The notes: generated from the letters alone by a model not told the origin. DNA of 53,409 nucleotides from Bacillota bacterium (GCA_015059285.1 SVAS01000003.1:66679-120087), one strand, 5' to 3'. Shown: positions 7,945 through 16,867, counted from the stretch's first letter. Numbers and translations: made by a program.

Positions 7945-10900
7945 TTACCACTCCTCGTCTGTATTACATCTTAAGCCAGTATCATCAATGCCACAACCAC
8001 TAAAGTACCTACTAAAATTATATGATCTTCCACCTATAGAAACTGTATTACGTATAAATTTACTTAAACAATGTTGTCCGTCTATACAAGTTAAATTAAA
8101 ATCAGAATAGCCTGCTTTGCCGTTTTTTTCTTCAACCATGCCATTATAATAAGTTACATCTTTATTATCTTGGGCATCATTATAATCTCTAATTTCTTGT
8201 ATTAATGCTGGAGTTAATGTAATTTTATATAAAGGGTCTAATTCCTTATATATATTTTCTGTTTCTGTATCTCTATTACTTGTGATATTAACATTAATTA
8301 CTGGTGATGAATTCCAGTTAGCCCCAGGTGTTCTATTTGTACCAGACTGTCCTGGAAATGGTCTATTCAATGATATTGGTCTGTAAATTAGATTTAAATC
8401 TTTTTCAATTATTAATTTTTGTTCAACTTCATAAGTACACTTGTATGCTGTATCTCTAGAAGGATAAGCAACATTTCCGGTAGTGATTGCATATCTTGCT
8501 ACACAATCCGCAACTTGATTATAAGTTTTATAAGAAGCTGTGGAACCACATCTACCGCCTCCCCTTTGATTGCAAGGTACATACGTTTTTTTTACTCCAT
8601 CTTCATAATAAGTATCACATACAACATCGCTTCCGTATACATAACAATTATGTTGTGTTCCGCAAGTAGAAGCTAAGAAATCGTCTAATAAACCTATTCT
8701 ACTTAAAGCGTTTGGCATACCATGTCCTAAATGATCGGCCGCATTACAATGTTGTAATTTACTTCTTACATTTGAATCGGCTAACATTGCTGAATAAACA
8801 TTTAAATATGCCCCATAGGTAATATCTATACTACCACCATCAAAAATATAGTAATCAAATTTATGATTATCTCCACCAGATAATTCTCCAAATGTATTAT
8901 ATTGGAATAAATAATCATAGTCTCCTTCATCTCTACTATAATGAACTGGTAAATTACTAGTCCCTATATCGTAATATACACTACTTTCAGCCATAGCTTG
9001 ACCAGATGTATGTACCGATAAACCACTTGGTTTAGTTATATATCTATAAACGTTATTTGCTAATCTATAGTTATATGTTTTTGTTGTTTGCTGTTCTACC
9101 CAATCGTTACTTTCATAAGTTTGAGTACTAGATGTACAAGTAACTCCATCAGTTGTACAACTGTAACTATGAATAGTAGATGTTTTTCCTCTATAAGTAG
9201 TGTCATTTGGTAAAGCAAACATATCTACACTAGATCCTTTATAACTACTAGTACCCCAACTACTTGTTTGCTTTAAAGTCCCAGTTGCTGTTGCTGCACT
9301 ACCGTTTGCATAATATCTTGATTTAGATGAGAATGACACACTATTAGTTAAAGTGTTATTAAATTTTGAAGCATTAATCATACTACCATTTAAATTTCCA
9401 TACATTTCTTCTTCGTATGCAAATTCAATTTCAGGTTCAAATTTTCTATTTGTATATTGGAATGTATTACATTCATGCAATTCTTTAACAACATTACTTC
9501 TAGTAGTAACTGCACTATTATAATTAGAAAGTTTTGTACTAACAGAATAATCTGGTTTATTATTACTGCAATAATTACTTGGAGTTATATTTTTATTACC
9601 AGTTCCATCATTATAATATACAGTTGCAGGCTTTTTCATATGGCTTTTATAACTACCCCCACAGCATCCACAAGAACTTGTCCCTGGTGGACAAGTACAA
9701 GGAGTATCACAAGTCCAATTACAATCTTTATAAGAATTAACATTAGTAGCATTATCCACTGCATATTGTTTCTTTTTGGCGACTTGATATTCATCCCATT
9801 TTTCTTTTACTTCATCATCTGCTTTTTTATATTCATCTTTAAATTTTTCTAAGTCAATTTTACCTATTTCAGCATCACTTGTTGTTCTACAAGTAGTAAC
9901 TGATTTAAAACGAACCGGTGTTAATACTGGAAAAGCCTCATAACCATTACCAATAGTAAAACGTTGACCAGCTAAAACTATCATTGAATTGTTTGGATAT
10001 TGATAATCAACTTCTTCACGACAGTAAACATCACAAAAACGATTACTTGACATGTCATCTTGTATAAAATAATCTTTAATATGTTCATCGTCTGCTACTG
10101 TAGAAGCAAAAATACATCCCCAATCTCCAATATCATAAATATGACTTCTTGTAGTACTTAAACAGTTCTTAGAAATTGAAATATCTAAAGTAAAGTCACA
10201 TAAGTCTCTTTCTGGTACTGTTTTACAAGCTGCTGGTTTATCTGCTTCTGGCATTAATTCATTAAACCTAACATTATAATTTGAACTTGTTGGATCACAA
10301 GAATAACAACCAGGCCATTTTGTATTTGCAGCAACCATATCTGCATAAGTTGCAGCTGGATTGGCAGTTTTAAAACTTTCACAAGTAGTTATAACTTCAT
10401 CACCAACGTTACAAGCAGAATTGGCCCAACTAATTTTTCCTGTTCTTTTTATTGCATCCAACATAGTTGTTTTATCTTCTTCTGTATGAGAAATAAAGGG
10501 ATTACTAGCATTATTATAATAGTCAATATATTCTTTACATGAAAAACAATCAATTTTATCTTGAGTTATACTTTCGTTATGTAAAAGTTCCCATATAGTA
10601 TCATTCATTAACTTCAAATATTCAGTACTATTTGTAGCTAATGCAGCCTTTTTTTGTGAACAGGTTTGTGGTGTTGGTAAACTTGATTTTACATCTACCA
10701 AGGCCATCCCATACCCTGTTGTACTACTAGCAATGTCTCTTATTGTAGCATCAGAATTTCCAGTAGCATTAGTATATTTTCCGGTAGGCGGTGCTGTTAT
10801 TCCAACATCGTTTACTGTTTGATATATATTATACTGATATTTATAACTATTATTAAAATATCTTCCTGTTGGTCCTATTGCTGCTATTTCTTTAATTGTT

Positions 10901-11481
10901 TTTAAATATGCAATCCCCCAAATTTTACCAGTTTTTACAGGTTCTATAATCAAGCGATATCCTTTATCACCAGGAGTGGCAATACTTTCTTTAGTAAGAC
11001 TATCATAATTAATCCCCATACAAGAAACAAATTTTCTAAAGTTTTGAGGGTCGTTTTTAAAATAATTGTTTAACATAGTACTATTATACAAATCACTAGT
11101 CATTTGTCTTCCGTTAGCACTACACCAAGTATTAATAGTAGTATATAACTTAATTGGTCCATCATCTCTTACTGGAATACCAATAGCCGTTAACGCACTA
11201 GTATTATTAGTAACATAAATTGTATTTCCAATCTTTTGAGCATTACCGTGGTCAATATAAGCTAACGTAATAGCTATTGTTTTATGTCTAAAAGAACCAT
11301 CGGAATTTGAATTGTTATAAGCACAAAAATATTGAGAATTTGGACAATCTCCTCCTAATTTAGCAGCACCGCCTGTTAAACTAGCACCCCAATAACCTCC
11401 AATATCAATTCCTTTTACAATATCATAAGATAAAAACATAAAGAAACTGAACATTAATATTGTTAAAATTTTTTTCTTCAT
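7945..11481 (-). CDS. Very large secreted Cys-rich protein of the Tad-like locus
   Basis: 1178 residues with a signal peptide (MKKKILTILMFSFFMFLSYDIVKG) and no C-terminal membrane helix or sorting signal. It carries dozens of cysteines along its length, including a dense central cluster CNWTCDTPCTCPPG then CGCCGG, preceded by a charged coiled-coil segment (DLEKFKDEYKKADDEVKEKW). Long Ser/Thr/Asn/Tyr-rich stretches follow. I recognise no family. It is embedded four bases from a pseudopilin gene, so a role as adhesin or filament-tip protein, disulfide-bonded outside the cell, is the simplest inference. No enzymatic motif was seen. Confidence 0.7.
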   Translation of the reverse strand: MKKKILTILMFSFFMFLSYDIVKGIDIGGYWGASLTGGAAKLGGDCPNSQYFCAYNNSNSDGSFRHKTIAITLAYIDHGNAQKIGNTIYVTNNTSALTAIGIPVRDDGPIKLYTTINTWCSANGRQMTSDLYNSTMLNNYFKNDPQNFRKFVSCMGINYDSLTKESIATPGDKGYRLIIEPVKTGKIWGIAYLKTIKEIAAIGPTGRYFNNSYKYQYNIYQTVNDVGITAPPTGKYTNATGNSDATIRDIASSTTGYGMALVDVKSSLPTPQTCSQKKAALATNSTEYLKLMNDTIWELLHNESITQDKIDCFSCKEYIDYYNNASNPFISHTEEDKTTMLDAIKRTGKISWANSACNVGDEVITTCESFKTANPAATYADMVAANTKWPGCYSCDPTSSNYNVRFNELMPEADKPAACKTVPERDLCDFTLDISISKNCLSTTRSHIYDIGDWGCIFASTVADDEHIKDYFIQDDMSSNRFCDVYCREEVDYQYPNNSMIVLAGQRFTIGNGYEAFPVLTPVRFKSVTTCRTTSDAEIGKIDLEKFKDEYKKADDEVKEKWDEYQVAKKKQYAVDNATNVNSYKDCNWTCDTPCTCPPGTSSCGCCGGSYKSHMKKPATVYYNDGTGNKNITPSNYCSNNKPDYSVSTKLSNYNSAVTTRSNVVKELHECNTFQYTNRKFEPEIEFAYEEEMYGNLNGSMINASKFNNTLTNSVSFSSKSRYYANGSAATATGTLKQTSSWGTSSYKGSSVDMFALPNDTTYRGKTSTIHSYSCTTDGVTCTSSTQTYESNDWVEQQTTKTYNYRLANNVYRYITKPSGLSVHTSGQAMAESSVYYDIGTSNLPVHYSRDEGDYDYLFQYNTFGELSGGDNHKFDYYIFDGGSIDITYGAYLNVYSAMLADSNVRSKLQHCNAADHLGHGMPNALSRIGLLDDFLASTCGTQHNCYVYGSDVVCDTYYEDGVKKTYVPCNQRGGGRCGSTASYKTYNQVADCVARYAITTGNVAYPSRDTAYKCTYEVEQKLIIEKDLNLIYRPISLNRPFPGQSGTNRTPGANWNSSPVINVNITSNRDTETENIYKELDPLYKITLTPALIQEIRDYNDAQDNKDVTYYNGMVEEKNGKAGYSDFNLTCIDGQHCLSKFIRNTVSIGGRSYNFSRYFSGCGIDDTGLRCNTDEEW

Positions 11482-11489
11482 AGTTACAC

Positions 11490-12152
11490 CTACTTTGTAC
11501 TTAAATCAAAATCATCTTTTCTTTTTAAATAAAATATTAAACCAGAACCAATAACAATTATTCCACCAAATATATATATATTGTATTTAGCAATAAAATC
11601 AAGTATAGCAAACATAACATCGTTTTCTTGATTGTGTTCTATTGGTTCTTCTTCTTGTTCTAAACTTTTTTTATAAGCTTTTATTTTTGTTTCAAATTCT
11701 TCATTTCCTAAATTTACTAAATTCCATTTTTTACACAAATTATGTTCTTCAATACCTTGACATAAAGGATTTTTATAAAAACGATTATAATGAGGAAGTG
11801 CAACATAATTGGTAAATAGTATTTCACCTTTGCAACTTCCATAATTAGATATAATATCAAATCTTACTGAAGAACCTTGGTCATAACCACTAATAGTAGT
11901 TTCATTATCTTTGTTATGATAATAATATGTTAATTTATTATTATCATATATGTATAAATCCGGATGTAAATTGGTTATTGTAATATTAAATGTAAGATAA
12001 TCATTATCATTCATTACATATGAATAACTAAAATCAATATTTGAAGCTAATGCCTTCAAACGAATTTTTTCCTCTAAAGCACAATCAGCTTTAATACTCA
12101 TGGGTATCAAACAAAACAAAAGAAATAACAATTGATATATTTTTTTAATCAT
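11490..12152 (-). CDS. Secreted protein with C-terminal membrane anchor
   Basis: 220 residues: signal peptide (about 1-22), an extracellular beta-rich domain with four to five cysteines (ADCALEEK..., NYGSCKGE, NPLCQG, HNLCKKW), a charged helical linker (KAYKKSLEQEEEPIE), and a C-terminal membrane helix (about 188-208) with a basic cytoplasmic end (KRKDDFDLSTK). Type I topology. It ends eight bases before the giant Cys-rich protein and may serve as its membrane partner. Family not recognised. Confidence 0.65.
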   Translation of the reverse strand: MIKKIYQLLFLLFCLIPMSIKADCALEEKIRLKALASNIDFSYSYVMNDNDYLTFNITITNLHPDLYIYDNNKLTYYYHNKDNETTISGYDQGSSVRFDIISNYGSCKGEILFTNYVALPHYNRFYKNPLCQGIEEHNLCKKWNLVNLGNEEFETKIKAYKKSLEQEEEPIEHNQENDVMFAILDFIAKYNIYIFGGIIVIGSGLIFYLKRKDDFDLSTK

Positions 12153-12225
12153 TTTCTACCCTCCTTTAATTATAACATATTTATATATTATTGCATTATT
12201 TTTTAATCATAATTGATTATTAATA

Positions 12226-13833
12226 TTATTTAATTTTGTATCTATAACTATTGTTTCTAACTCTAATTATAAGTTCTACATTAGAAGATTTTTCTATTTC
12301 TTTTAAAACTTCTATATAATATACATTCTCTTCATTAATTTTTGATGGCCTAATTCTACTAAAACCAATATTTTGCGTTTTTATTTTGCCATCTAATTCA
12401 TAAGATATAGAACCAAAATAATTAATAATTGTGTATAAATCATATAAACTATCATTAATAAGTTCACTATCTTTTTCAAAAGAACCAGTTACTTTTAAAA
12501 TGGCTTTATCATAATTGGTGTTAGTACTAGGTCTTAAATACTGTTTAGACGGATAACATTCATTATCACTAACACAGAAATTGTAATTAATAACAAAATA
12601 ATCTTTTATTTCAAATTTATTAATCACAATATTTGTTTTACCTAAAACATTTTCATTCAAAATAACTTGTTCATTTACTTCAATATCCTCAATGGTGTTG
12701 TTATCATCTAGTTTATAAGGATTTAATCTTATTTTAATATATTTAGGATTAATACCTTTTTTTTCTAAAACCAAATCATCAATATATCTAAACATAAATG
12801 AAGAAGATGTGGAAATAGTTGGCACTTCATATACTAATAAAATCTTTTGAAATTCTGTTTGTAAAATGGTATCTTGATAAACTTTACCTAAATCAAATAA
12901 TCCTTCTATATGTTTTGATTTAGGATAATATATTTTATTATCAATAATAAGCTCCGCTTTAGTTGTATTAAAAACAAAATCATTATTACTATTTGCTTTT
13001 AAATTTAGTTCAACAACTACCAAATTAGTATTAACTAAATCTTTATTCTTGTAATCTACACTTGTCAAATAACTTTTACTAACTTCCATAGTTACATCAG
13101 TTGCCATAAATAAATGTTTTTCTTCATAAATTTTATTGTAAATAGTTAAATTCATATATATTACAAAACACGTTGCTGCAAATAAAATTAAAAAGACTAT
13201 ACTAATAAGAAACTTGTTTTCTTTATAAATATATTTAGCAAACCTTAAATTACGATTAACATTTCTTTTAAAAACATTTGTTTCAACACTAACATCAACT
13301 TCAAATTCTTCATTATCAGCTTCCGTAATGTTTAATTCTTCTAAATCTTTACCAAACTCAAATTTTTTGATATCAAAACCAGTAGCTCTTATAAAAGTAA
13401 AAACTAGACCAATACCTTGAACTATTACTACTAACATATAAAAGTCTCTTAATAATCTAAGACTTCTAGTTTCAATTAATTTAGTTTCTAGTAGTACCGC
13501 ATTATCATAACCAATGTTATATATAACTAGTAGAGAAACCATTATAATAATGTTTACAATATAAAATATTTTTGGCTTTTTCTTGTAAAACATTACTCCT
13601 AATAAAATTATTAATATTACTATAATAATAAAAGGCAGAGCAAACATCCAAGTATTAAACAACTGCCCAGAAAAATCTTGCCCTGACATTAATTGTTCAG
13701 AATTTATATATTCTTGTAAAAAACGTAAGAAGATATTAGTACGATATAATAGATAACTCATTAAAGCTAGTAATACCATATGTATTAATTTAAAGTGTTT
13801 AATTAAAAATGCATACGGTTTTCTAAGTATCAT
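12226..13833 (-). CDS. Multi-pass membrane protein with large extracytoplasmic domain
   Basis: 535 residues. About five hydrophobic segments (13-30, 52-80, 88-110, 126-148, 206-228) then a ~300-residue extracytoplasmic domain with Asn/Lys-rich beta structure (ELIIDNKIYYPKSK, VLGKTNIVINKFEIKDYF). Family not recognised. It is the first gene of the Tad-like operon, behind an aggaggtgg SD and a TATAAT box at 13860-13865. It might be a membrane assembly factor for the secreted Cys-rich proteins, but that is only context. Confidence 0.6.
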   Translation of the reverse strand: MILRKPYAFLIKHFKLIHMVLLALMSYLLYRTNIFLRFLQEYINSEQLMSGQDFSGQLFNTWMFALPFIIIVILIILLGVMFYKKKPKIFYIVNIIIMVSLLVIYNIGYDNAVLLETKLIETRSLRLLRDFYMLVVIVQGIGLVFTFIRATGFDIKKFEFGKDLEELNITEADNEEFEVDVSVETNVFKRNVNRNLRFAKYIYKENKFLISIVFLILFAATCFVIYMNLTIYNKIYEEKHLFMATDVTMEVSKSYLTSVDYKNKDLVNTNLVVVELNLKANSNNDFVFNTTKAELIIDNKIYYPKSKHIEGLFDLGKVYQDTILQTEFQKILLVYEVPTISTSSSFMFRYIDDLVLEKKGINPKYIKIRLNPYKLDDNNTIEDIEVNEQVILNENVLGKTNIVINKFEIKDYFVINYNFCVSDNECYPSKQYLRPSTNTNYDKAILKVTGSFEKDSELINDSLYDLYTIINYFGSISYELDGKIKTQNIGFSRIRPSKINEENVYYIEVLKEIEKSSNVELIIRVRNNSYRYKIK

Positions 13834-13859
13834 ACTTCCACCTCCTATCTTACATAATA

Positions 13860-13865
13860 ATTATA
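13860..13865 (-). promoter_or_regulatory. Probable -10 box of the Tad-like operon
   Basis: TATAAT on the minus strand about 27 bases from the start of the 535-residue protein. No convincing -35 is visible, so the promoter call is tentative. Confidence 0.4.
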
Positions 13866-13984
13866 CCTTATTTTCAAATAAAAAAAAAGAAAAAAACATT
13901 ATTTTATTACTTTTTTTAAAGTTATATAGGCCAAAATCTATACCCTCAATTTAGAAACACATAAACTAAAAGCAAGGAGGTAAG

Positions 13985-14422
13985 ATGATGAAAAATTATA
14001 ATCCTACACAAGACTATTACAACTATGTAAATAATACTTATAATCAACCAAGTTATAACCAAGCATCAGAACAAACAAATCTTTATAACCCTTATAATGG
14101 TTTCATTAGAGGAAATATGTTTCCTGAACTTTATAACACATATAAAGTCAACCAGCCATTTGAAATTAAACCAATGAATGAACAAGCAAATTTACTAACC
14201 TTTATTGATGCTTTAGGTTTCGCAACCATTGACTTAAATTTATATTTGGATAATTTTCCAGATGATAGAAAGGCTTTAGAACTTTTTAATCAATACCGCT
14301 TGTTAAAAGAAGAGTACATGCAAGAGTATCAAAATAAATATGGGCCAATTTCTTTAAATAGTGATTCATTAAATACTTATCCTTGGATGTGGATCAAAGG
14401 TCCATGGCCATGGGAAAAATAG
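13985..14422 (+). CDS. cotJB: Spore coat protein, CotJA-CotJB fusion
   Basis: 145 residues. Residues 1-37 are Tyr/Asn/Gln-rich. About 40-62 hold GFIRGNMFPELYNTYK, resembling the CotJA core (G-T-x-F/W-P-x-L-Y-x-P-Y). About 68-145 are CotJB-like: LLTFIDALGFATIDLNLYLDNFPDDRKAL, the QYxxLKEEYMQEYQNKYGP helix, and the characteristic W-MWIKGPWPWEK ending. In Bacillus CotJA and CotJB are separate proteins that assemble with CotJC in the inner coat. Here both seem to be in one chain. The gene lies 10 bases before cotJC with strong SD sequences (aaggagg, aggagg), so they form one operon. ATG at 13985 could also be read from the next ATG (13988), which sits better after the SD. Confidence 0.8.
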   Translation: MMKNYNPTQDYYNYVNNTYNQPSYNQASEQTNLYNPYNGFIRGNMFPELYNTYKVNQPFEIKPMNEQANLLTFIDALGFATIDLNLYLDNFPDDRKALELFNQYRLLKEEYMQEYQNKYGPISLNSDSLNTYPWMWIKGPWPWEK

Positions 14423-14432
14423 GAGGTTTATT

Positions 14433-14990
14433 ATGTGGAAATATGAAAAAAAATTAGAATATCCCGTAAACATTACTAAAAGAGATTTAAAGATGGCTAA
14501 ATATTTATTAAGCCAATATGGGGGTCCTGATTCTGAACTTGCAGCTTCTTTAAGATACTTAAACCAAAGATATACAATGCCTGATGATAAAGGAAAAGCA
14601 TTGCTTACTGATATTGCAACTGAAGAGCTTGCTCATGTTGAAATGATTTCGGCAATGATTACGCAATTAGTGGCTGGCGCAACCATTGATGAACTTGAAA
14701 AAGCAGGTCTTGGGGGTCATTTTGCACAACACGATCACGCTTTATTTCCAACTGATGCTATGGGAGTTCCTTTTACCACAGCTTACATAGAAGCAAGTGG
14801 GGATTATATTGCTGATTTAGAAAGTAATATGGCTGCAGAACAAAGAGCAAGAGCTACTTATGAACACTTAATGGATTTAACAAATGATCCCGATTTACTA
14901 GCACCACTTTCTTTTTTAAGACAAAGAGAAATTATTCACTATCAAAGATTTAAGGAATTAAGAAATTATTATCTAGAAAAGAAAATTTAA
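14433..14990 (+). CDS. cotJC: CotJC, manganese-catalase-type spore coat protein
   Basis: 185 residues, ferritin-like four-helix fold of the non-haem manganese catalase family. The metal-binding set is visible: E35, E65 and H68 (EELAHVEM), E136 (AAEQRARATYEHL) and H169 (REIIHYQRF). CotJC proteins are in the spore coat and many retain catalase activity; the intact ligand set here suggests that too. It starts ten bases after the CotJA-CotJB protein and is closed by the hairpin at 14998-15013. Confidence 0.92.
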   Translation: MWKYEKKLEYPVNITKRDLKMAKYLLSQYGGPDSELAASLRYLNQRYTMPDDKGKALLTDIATEELAHVEMISAMITQLVAGATIDELEKAGLGGHFAQHDHALFPTDAMGVPFTTAYIEASGDYIADLESNMAAEQRARATYEHLMDLTNDPDLLAPLSFLRQREIIHYQRFKELRNYYLEKKI

Positions 14991-14997
14991 TATCAAG

Positions 14998-15020
14998 CGG
15001 CTTTAAAAAGCCGTTTTTTT
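14998..15020 (+). terminator. Terminator of the cotJ operon
   Basis: Inverted repeat cggctt / aagccg around taaa, followed by seven T residues, eight bases after the cotJC stop. Confidence 0.88.
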
Positions 15021-15072
15021 TATTTATACCAATATTTTTGTGAATTAAAACGTATAAATTAATTTTTCTTAG

Positions 15073-15173
15073 TCATAATATTTATTATGAAGAGTACAAA
15101 TATTATATAAATCCTTTTTTTAATTTTGACTTACTCCTAATCTTTTAAATTAAATATTTGTAAATAACTCTTC
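15073..15173. repeat. Nested AT-rich inverted repeats in an intergenic gap
   Basis: A perfect palindrome tcataata-tt-tattatga (15073-15090) and a longer imperfect repeat pairing gaagagtacaaatatt (15089-15104) with aatatttg (15153-15160) plus ctcttc (15168-15173). No gene covers this stretch. It could be a structured RNA, a site-specific element or chance in AT-rich sequence. Confidence 0.35.
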
Positions 15174-15180
15174 AAAAAAA

Positions 15181-15195
15181 TAGACCCGAGGTCTA
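15181..15195 (-). terminator. Terminator of the zinc-ribbon gene
   Basis: Six-base stem tagacc / ggtcta with loop cga, flanked by A7 on one side and T-run on the other, so it can work on both strands. Confidence 0.75.
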
Positions 15196-15199
15196 TTTT

Positions 15200-15376
15200 T
15201 TAATTTTCAAATTTACGATTATTATTTCTTGCAGCTTTTTTCTTATCACGACATTCTTTACATCTTACTGGTTCATTTGTAAAACCTTGTTGTTCATAAA
15301 AATTTTGTTCACCAACCGTAAAAGTAAATTCTTTGCCACAATCTTTACAAACAATAACTTTGTCTTGTTTTTCCAC
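15200..15376 (-). CDS. Small zinc-ribbon protein (58 residues)
   Basis: A short gene with a GTG start and a perfect SD (aaggaggt, six bases upstream). The 58 residues carry two CxxC pairs, CKDCGKEFTFTVGEQNFYEQ and then CKECRDKKKAARN, the pattern of the small 'probable zinc-ribbon' (zf-trcl) family common in Bacillota: two CxxC pairs that bind one zinc ion, with an FYEQQGFTNEPVRC core and a basic tail. Its cellular role is not established; nucleic-acid or ribosome association is plausible because of the basic end. Confidence 0.82.
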   Translation of the reverse strand: MEKQDKVIVCKDCGKEFTFTVGEQNFYEQQGFTNEPVRCKECRDKKKAARNNNRKFEN

Positions 15377-15566
15377 TTACTTACCTCCTTTTTAGTATTT
15401 GATTTAATCGTTATTTTTAACTCCAAAAAGGGAAGTAATGAAATAATTTTTTAAACCAAAGTCAATATATCACAAATAAATAAAATAAACAAGTTATTCA
15501 TTAAAAATATATTATAACTTTACATTTTTATGACTAAATTTCATATGTTTTATTGAGGTGAATAAT

Positions 15567-16550
15567 TTGAAAGTTTTAATATTATTTGGTGGTAATTCAA
15601 CAGAACATGAAGTGTCTATTAAATCTATCAAATCTATTTTAGAAAATATTGATAAAAAGAAGTTTAAAGTAATTACAGCTGGCATTAGCAAAAAAAATGA
15701 ATGGTTTATTTATCAAGATGAGATAAGGTTATTAGATAAAAATTGGTTAAAAAGAAAAACAAAAAAAGTAGAAAATATAATTGAGTTTTTAAAAGAATTT
15801 GATGTGGTTTTTCCAATAACCCATGGCACTAATGGTGAAGATGGAAAACTACAAGGCTTGCTAGATTTATTTAATATTAAATATGTAGGTTCTAAAACAT
15901 TAGCAAGCGCAATTGGAATGGATAAAGAAATTTCTAAAATACTTTTTAGTTCTTTAAATATACCACAGGTGGATTACATAACTATCAATAAAAACTACAA
16001 TATAAAAGATATTGAAAAAAATTTAACATATCCTTTAATTATAAAACCCGCTAATGGTGGTTCTTCAATTGGAATTAATAAAGCAAATAATAAAAAAGAA
16101 TTAATCAAATCTATTAAAATAGCTTTAAAATATGATAATAAAGTTATCGTTGAAAAATTCATTAAAGCTAGAGAATTGGAATGTGCTATTTTAGAAGATA
16201 AAGAGTTAATTGTATCAGATATTGGAGAAATAAATTCTTGCAACGAATTTTATGATTATCAAGCTAAATATAAGCAAAATTCTAATACAAGCATAAACGC
16301 TAATTTAGATATTAATGTTACTAATAAAATAAAAGAATATGCAGTATTAGCTTTTAAGGGAATTAATGCAAAGGGACTTGCTAGAATTGACTTTTTTTAT
16401 GATGAGGAGAGTAACCAAATTTATTTAAATGAAATAAATACGCTCCCTGGATTTACTACTATTAGCATGTATCCAAAATTAATCACCAAGCAAAATATTA
16501 CCTATAAAGAATTAATAACAAAACTTATTAAAAATGCAAAAGAGCTTTAA
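15567..16550 (+). CDS. ddl: D-alanine--D-alanine ligase
   Basis: About 327 residues of ATP-grasp fold: N-terminal KVLILFGGNSTEHEVS, the THGTNGEDGKLQG loop, YPLIIKPANGGSSIGI for ATP binding, EFYDYQAKYKQ omega-loop with the Tyr-x-x-Lys type of D-Ala-D-Ala enzymes, and the metal-binding end IYLNEINTLPGFT. It joins two D-alanines for peptidoglycan precursors in the cytoplasm. The YDYQAKY loop argues against a VanA-type D-lactate ligase. I place the start at TTG 15567 rather than GTG 15558, because gaggtg at 15555-15560 is the SD and the family starts MKVL. It is not next to murF; the gene stands alone and ends in a two-way terminator. Confidence 0.92.
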   Translation: MKVLILFGGNSTEHEVSIKSIKSILENIDKKKFKVITAGISKKNEWFIYQDEIRLLDKNWLKRKTKKVENIIEFLKEFDVVFPITHGTNGEDGKLQGLLDLFNIKYVGSKTLASAIGMDKEISKILFSSLNIPQVDYITINKNYNIKDIEKNLTYPLIIKPANGGSSIGINKANNKKELIKSIKIALKYDNKVIVEKFIKARELECAILEDKELIVSDIGEINSCNEFYDYQAKYKQNSNTSINANLDINVTNKIKEYAVLAFKGINAKGLARIDFFYDEESNQIYLNEINTLPGFTTISMYPKLITKQNITYKELITKLIKNAKEL

Positions 16551-16568
16551 ATTAACTAAAGCTCTTTT
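16538..16568. terminator. Bidirectional terminator between ddl and the XRE gene
   Basis: 12-bp stem aaaagagcttta / taaagctctttt with a 7-base loop. The stop codons of both convergent genes (16548-16550 and 16567-16569) lie within or touch the hairpin. Confidence 0.8.
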
Positions 16569-16776
16569 ATATATCATCATCATTTACATAAAATAATTGA
16601 TCTGGGCGCATATTAAATATATCTGCTATTTTAATTGCTGTATCGTAATATAGTCTTTTTTTCTTACTTTCAAGTTGAGAATAAAAAGAAATTGTAATAT
16701 TAAGTTTTTCTGCCATATACCTTTGTGTAAAACCTTTTTTCTTGCGAATACTTTTTAATTTATTTGTTGAATACAC
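16567..16776 (-). CDS. XRE-family DNA-binding protein (69 residues)
   Basis: Single helix-turn-helix domain: LKSIRKKKGFTQRYMAEKLNITISFYSQLESKKKRLYY, the Cro/C1 pattern, and little else. It lies back to back with a second XRE gene, and a perfect palindrome (16808-16822) sits between them, suggesting mutual regulation. Target genes beyond these are unknown. Confidence 0.82.
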   Translation of the reverse strand: MYSTNKLKSIRKKKGFTQRYMAEKLNITISFYSQLESKKKRLYYDTAIKIADIFNMRPDQLFYVNDDDI

Positions 16777-16807
16777 AAAATCACCTCTAGTTAATTATAT
16801 CATCATA

Positions 16808-16822
16808 TAGACTATTAGTCTA
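16808..16822. promoter_or_regulatory. Palindromic operator candidate
   Basis: Perfect repeat tagact-att-agtcta in the divergent intergenic space between the two XRE genes, of the size bound by Cro/C1 dimers. Confidence 0.5.
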
Positions 16823-16867
16823 GAATTAAAACTTTATTTCTATGAGAAAATTGAGGTAGGTGATAAT

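Noticed and set aside
8419-9852. Plus-strand ORFs inside the giant secreted protein
   Set aside because: They are out of frame shadows of the 1178-residue minus-strand gene, with no SD and biased composition.
13866-13984. Sporulation sigma-E promoter for cotJ
   Set aside because: ATAC...T-like and ATATA boxes are present but at a spacing too short for the sigma-E consensus.
15995-16243. Minus-strand ORF within ddl
   Set aside because: Overlaps ddl, which has full ATP-grasp motifs; no SD.
15567-16550. VanA-type D-Ala-D-Lac ligase
   Set aside because: The omega-loop is YDYQAKY, as in D-Ala-D-Ala enzymes; no vanH or vanX nearby.
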